In this document: piece by piece, positions 5,032 to 6,002 of the stretch
Position numbering within the stretch: the first letter of the stretch is position 1
How the letters are laid out: the number at the start of each line of letters is the position of its first letter
Assembly: GCA_030619415.1 (NCBI GenBank)
Contig: JAUXBM010000120.1
Span: forward strand, 1-6,002
DNA length: 6,002 nt
Reading direction: 5' to 3'
Source: Chlorobiota bacterium
GTDB lineage: Bacteria > Bacteroidota > Bacteroidia > Bacteroidales > F082
Program-made: the position numbers and the translations under genes
Notes under the pieces: generated by a model
The model's database searches: none
What the model saw: the letters and a program-made list of their open reading frames with translations, nothing else
Told to the model about the DNA's origin: nothing

Positions 5032-6002
5032 TGTCAGAAACTGAAAAGAACATCACCAATACCACTGAAGATACAGAGGTAAAGAATCAGGAAACGCCTG
5101 AATCGGTAACTAAAAAAGAAGAAGTTGAGGCGAAAGAAGCTCCGGCTGAAGAAGTAGTAGAAGTAAAGGCGAAGGCGGAGGCTGAGGAAAAAGTAGAAGT
5201 AAAGGCTGAAGCGAAGGCGGAGGCTGAGGAAAAAGTCGAAGAGAAAGACGAAGTAAAGGCTGAGGCAAAGGAAGAACCAAAAGCTGAAGTAAAGGCTGAG
5301 GCAGAGGCTGAGGCGAAGGAAGAACCAAAAGCTGAAGTAAAGGCAGAGGCTGAGGCTGAGGCGAAGGAAGAACCAAAAGCTGAGGAAAAGGCAGAGGCTG
5401 AGGCTGAGGCAAAGGAAGAAGTAAAAGCAGAAGAACCTGTAGCTGAGAAAGCAGAAGAAACCGAAGTAGCAGAAACAAACGAACCACCCGAATTTGACTG
5501 GGATGCGCTTGGCAAAAAACAAGATATTTACTCGGCAAGCGACCGGCAAAAACTTGAAGATCTTTACGGAAGCACACTTAGCTCAATTACAGAACATGAA
5601 GTGATCGATGGTTTTATAGTGGGAATCAGTAACCGCGAGGTTGTTGTCAACATTGGTTACAAATCCGATGGGGTAATTCCTTTCAACGAATTCAGGTACA
5701 ATCCTGAACTGAAAGTAGGTGATAAAGTTGATATATACGTTGAGAACCAGGAAGATTCAAGTGGGCAGATGATCCTTTCGCATAAGAAAGCCCGTCTGTT
5801 GAAGTCGTGGGAACGCATCAACGTAGCGTTCGAAAAAGATGAAATTATTACAGGTTATGTTAAATGCCGTACCAAAGGTGGTTTAATCGTTGATATATTT
5901 AACATTGAGGCTTTCCTTCCGGGATCGCAAATTGATGTTAAACCAATCCGCGACTACGATATCTATGTTGATAAAACAATGGAATTCAAAGTTGTTAAGA
6001 TC
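5031..6002 (+). CDS. rpsA: 30S ribosomal protein S1, 5' part (3' end outside window), with long Lys/Glu/Ala extension
   Basis: ATG 5031 opens a frame of 324 codons with no stop up to the window edge. S1 binds mRNA on the small subunit and helps place it for initiation. Residues 1-27 are polar (MSETEKNITN...). Residues 28-150 are almost only K, E, A, V and P, in repeats. FDWDAL (155-160) marks where the usual Bacteroidota S1 begins. The first S1 domain is about 188-252 (IDGFIVGISNREVVVNIGYK, then FRYNPELKVGDKVDIYVENQ), and the second starts near 268 (KDEIITGYVKCRTKGGLIVD, then FLPGSQIDVKPIRDYD). The extension is about 140 residues longer than in the Bacteroides and Flavobacterium S1 proteins I can recall. 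In-frame alternatives upstream are excluded by TGA at 5010-5012, except a TTG at 5028. No Shine-Dalgarno sequence is present, and the start overlaps the stop of the short upstream ORF. Confidence 0.94.
   Translation, partial: MSETEKNITNTTEDTEVKNQETPESVTKKEEVEAKEAPAEEVVEVKAKAEAEEKVEVKAEAKAEAEEKVEEKDEVKAEAKEEPKAEVKAEAEAEAKEEPKAEVKAEAEAEAKEEPKAEEKAEAEAEAKEEVKAEEPVAEKAEETEVAETNEPPEFDWDALGKKQDIYSASDRQKLEDLYGSTLSSITEHEVIDGFIVGISNREVVVNIGYKSDGVIPFNEFRYNPELKVGDKVDIYVENQEDSSGQMILSHKKARLLKSWERINVAFEKDEIITGYVKCRTKGGLIVDIFNIEAFLPGSQIDVKPIRDYDIYVDKTMEFKVVKI
5157..5234 (+). repeat. Imperfect direct repeat in rpsA, first block
   Basis: Two adjacent copies encode VEVKAKAEAEEK (5157-5192) and VEVKAEAKAEAEEK (5193-5234). 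They differ mainly by a two-codon (6-bp) insertion that adds Glu-Ala. The shared codons are identical at the nucleotide level (GTAGAAGTAAAG at the start, GCGAAGGCGGAGGCTGAGG near the end), which points to duplication rather than slow convergence. Confidence 0.8.
5268..5459 (+). repeat. Tandem 48-bp repeat in rpsA, about four copies
   Basis: Units at 5268-5315, 5316-5363, 5364-5411 and a degenerate 5412-5459 each encode 16 residues of the form KEEPKAEVKAEAEAEA. By my count units 1 and 2 differ at two bases and units 2 and 3 at three. Unit 4 (KEEVKAEEPVAEKAEE) has drifted. The period is a multiple of three, so copy-number change would keep the S1 frame. The + strand is very purine-rich. The encoded peptide should be a long, highly charged helix or a disordered tether. 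Confidence 0.9.

Noticed and set aside
5268..5459. Regular 48-bp repeats as a possible CRISPR array
   Set aside because: There are no unique spacers between units. The repeats are contiguous, in frame and coding (K/E/A-rich).
5034..5577. Three long open frames on the - strand (5034-5549, 5087-5515, 5110-5577)
   Set aside because: They lie antisense to the rpsA repeat tract. The GAA/GAG/AAG/GCN codon repetition gives reverse-strand frames without stops, producing Phe/Ser/Ala- or Leu/Pro-rich nonsense. The + strand frame continues into clear S1 domains.

Overview
The window looks like a chromosomal segment of a Bacteroidota bacterium, probably of the Bacteroidales/Marinilabiliales kind. The reasons are the close match of the ribosomal protein S1 core to Bacteroidota S1 (FDWDA, NIGYKSDGVIPFNEFRYNPELKVGD, ...PGSQIDVKPIRDYD...), promoters of the TTTG-N19-TAnnTTTG type, start codons without Shine-Dalgarno sequences, and a TPR-membrane-cyclase sensor architecture common in that phylum. 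This placement rests on remembered family sequences, not on a search.

Layout, left to right: (1) the 3' end of clpB on the + strand; (2) a 189-nt convergent intergenic region with small inverted repeats that resembles a degenerate dispersed repeat; (3) on the - strand, a two-gene unit with ychF first and a class I SAM-dependent methyltransferase 14 nt downstream; (4) a 163-nt spacer holding the ychF promoter and a terminator-like hairpin; (5) on the - strand, a 693-residue sensor with a signal peptide, eight 40-residue TPRs, one membrane helix and a class III adenylate cyclase domain with all key residues; (6) a 314-nt divergent control region with a promoter for each flanking gene and a structured rpsA leader; (7) the 5' part of rpsA on the + strand, cut by the window edge.

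Most genes are housekeeping (protein disaggregation, ribosome-associated ATPase, ribosomal protein S1). The unusual material is around rpsA. Its leader of about 130 nt has a 13-bp hairpin, a hub segment that can pair with three other places, and a 20-codon upstream ORF whose stop overlaps the rpsA start (TGATG). The protein itself carries an inserted Lys/Glu/Ala repeat tract of about 120 residues, with near-identical 48-bp units, ahead of the first S1 domain. The YchF is a second oddity: its P-loop, switch I and G3 regions depart from the family consensus, and the position of the redox cysteine described in E. coli is a serine.

No tRNA, rRNA, CRISPR array, insertion sequence or phage gene was seen. 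No clear new multi-gene system is present. The rpsA leader and repeat extension are the best candidates for something undescribed.
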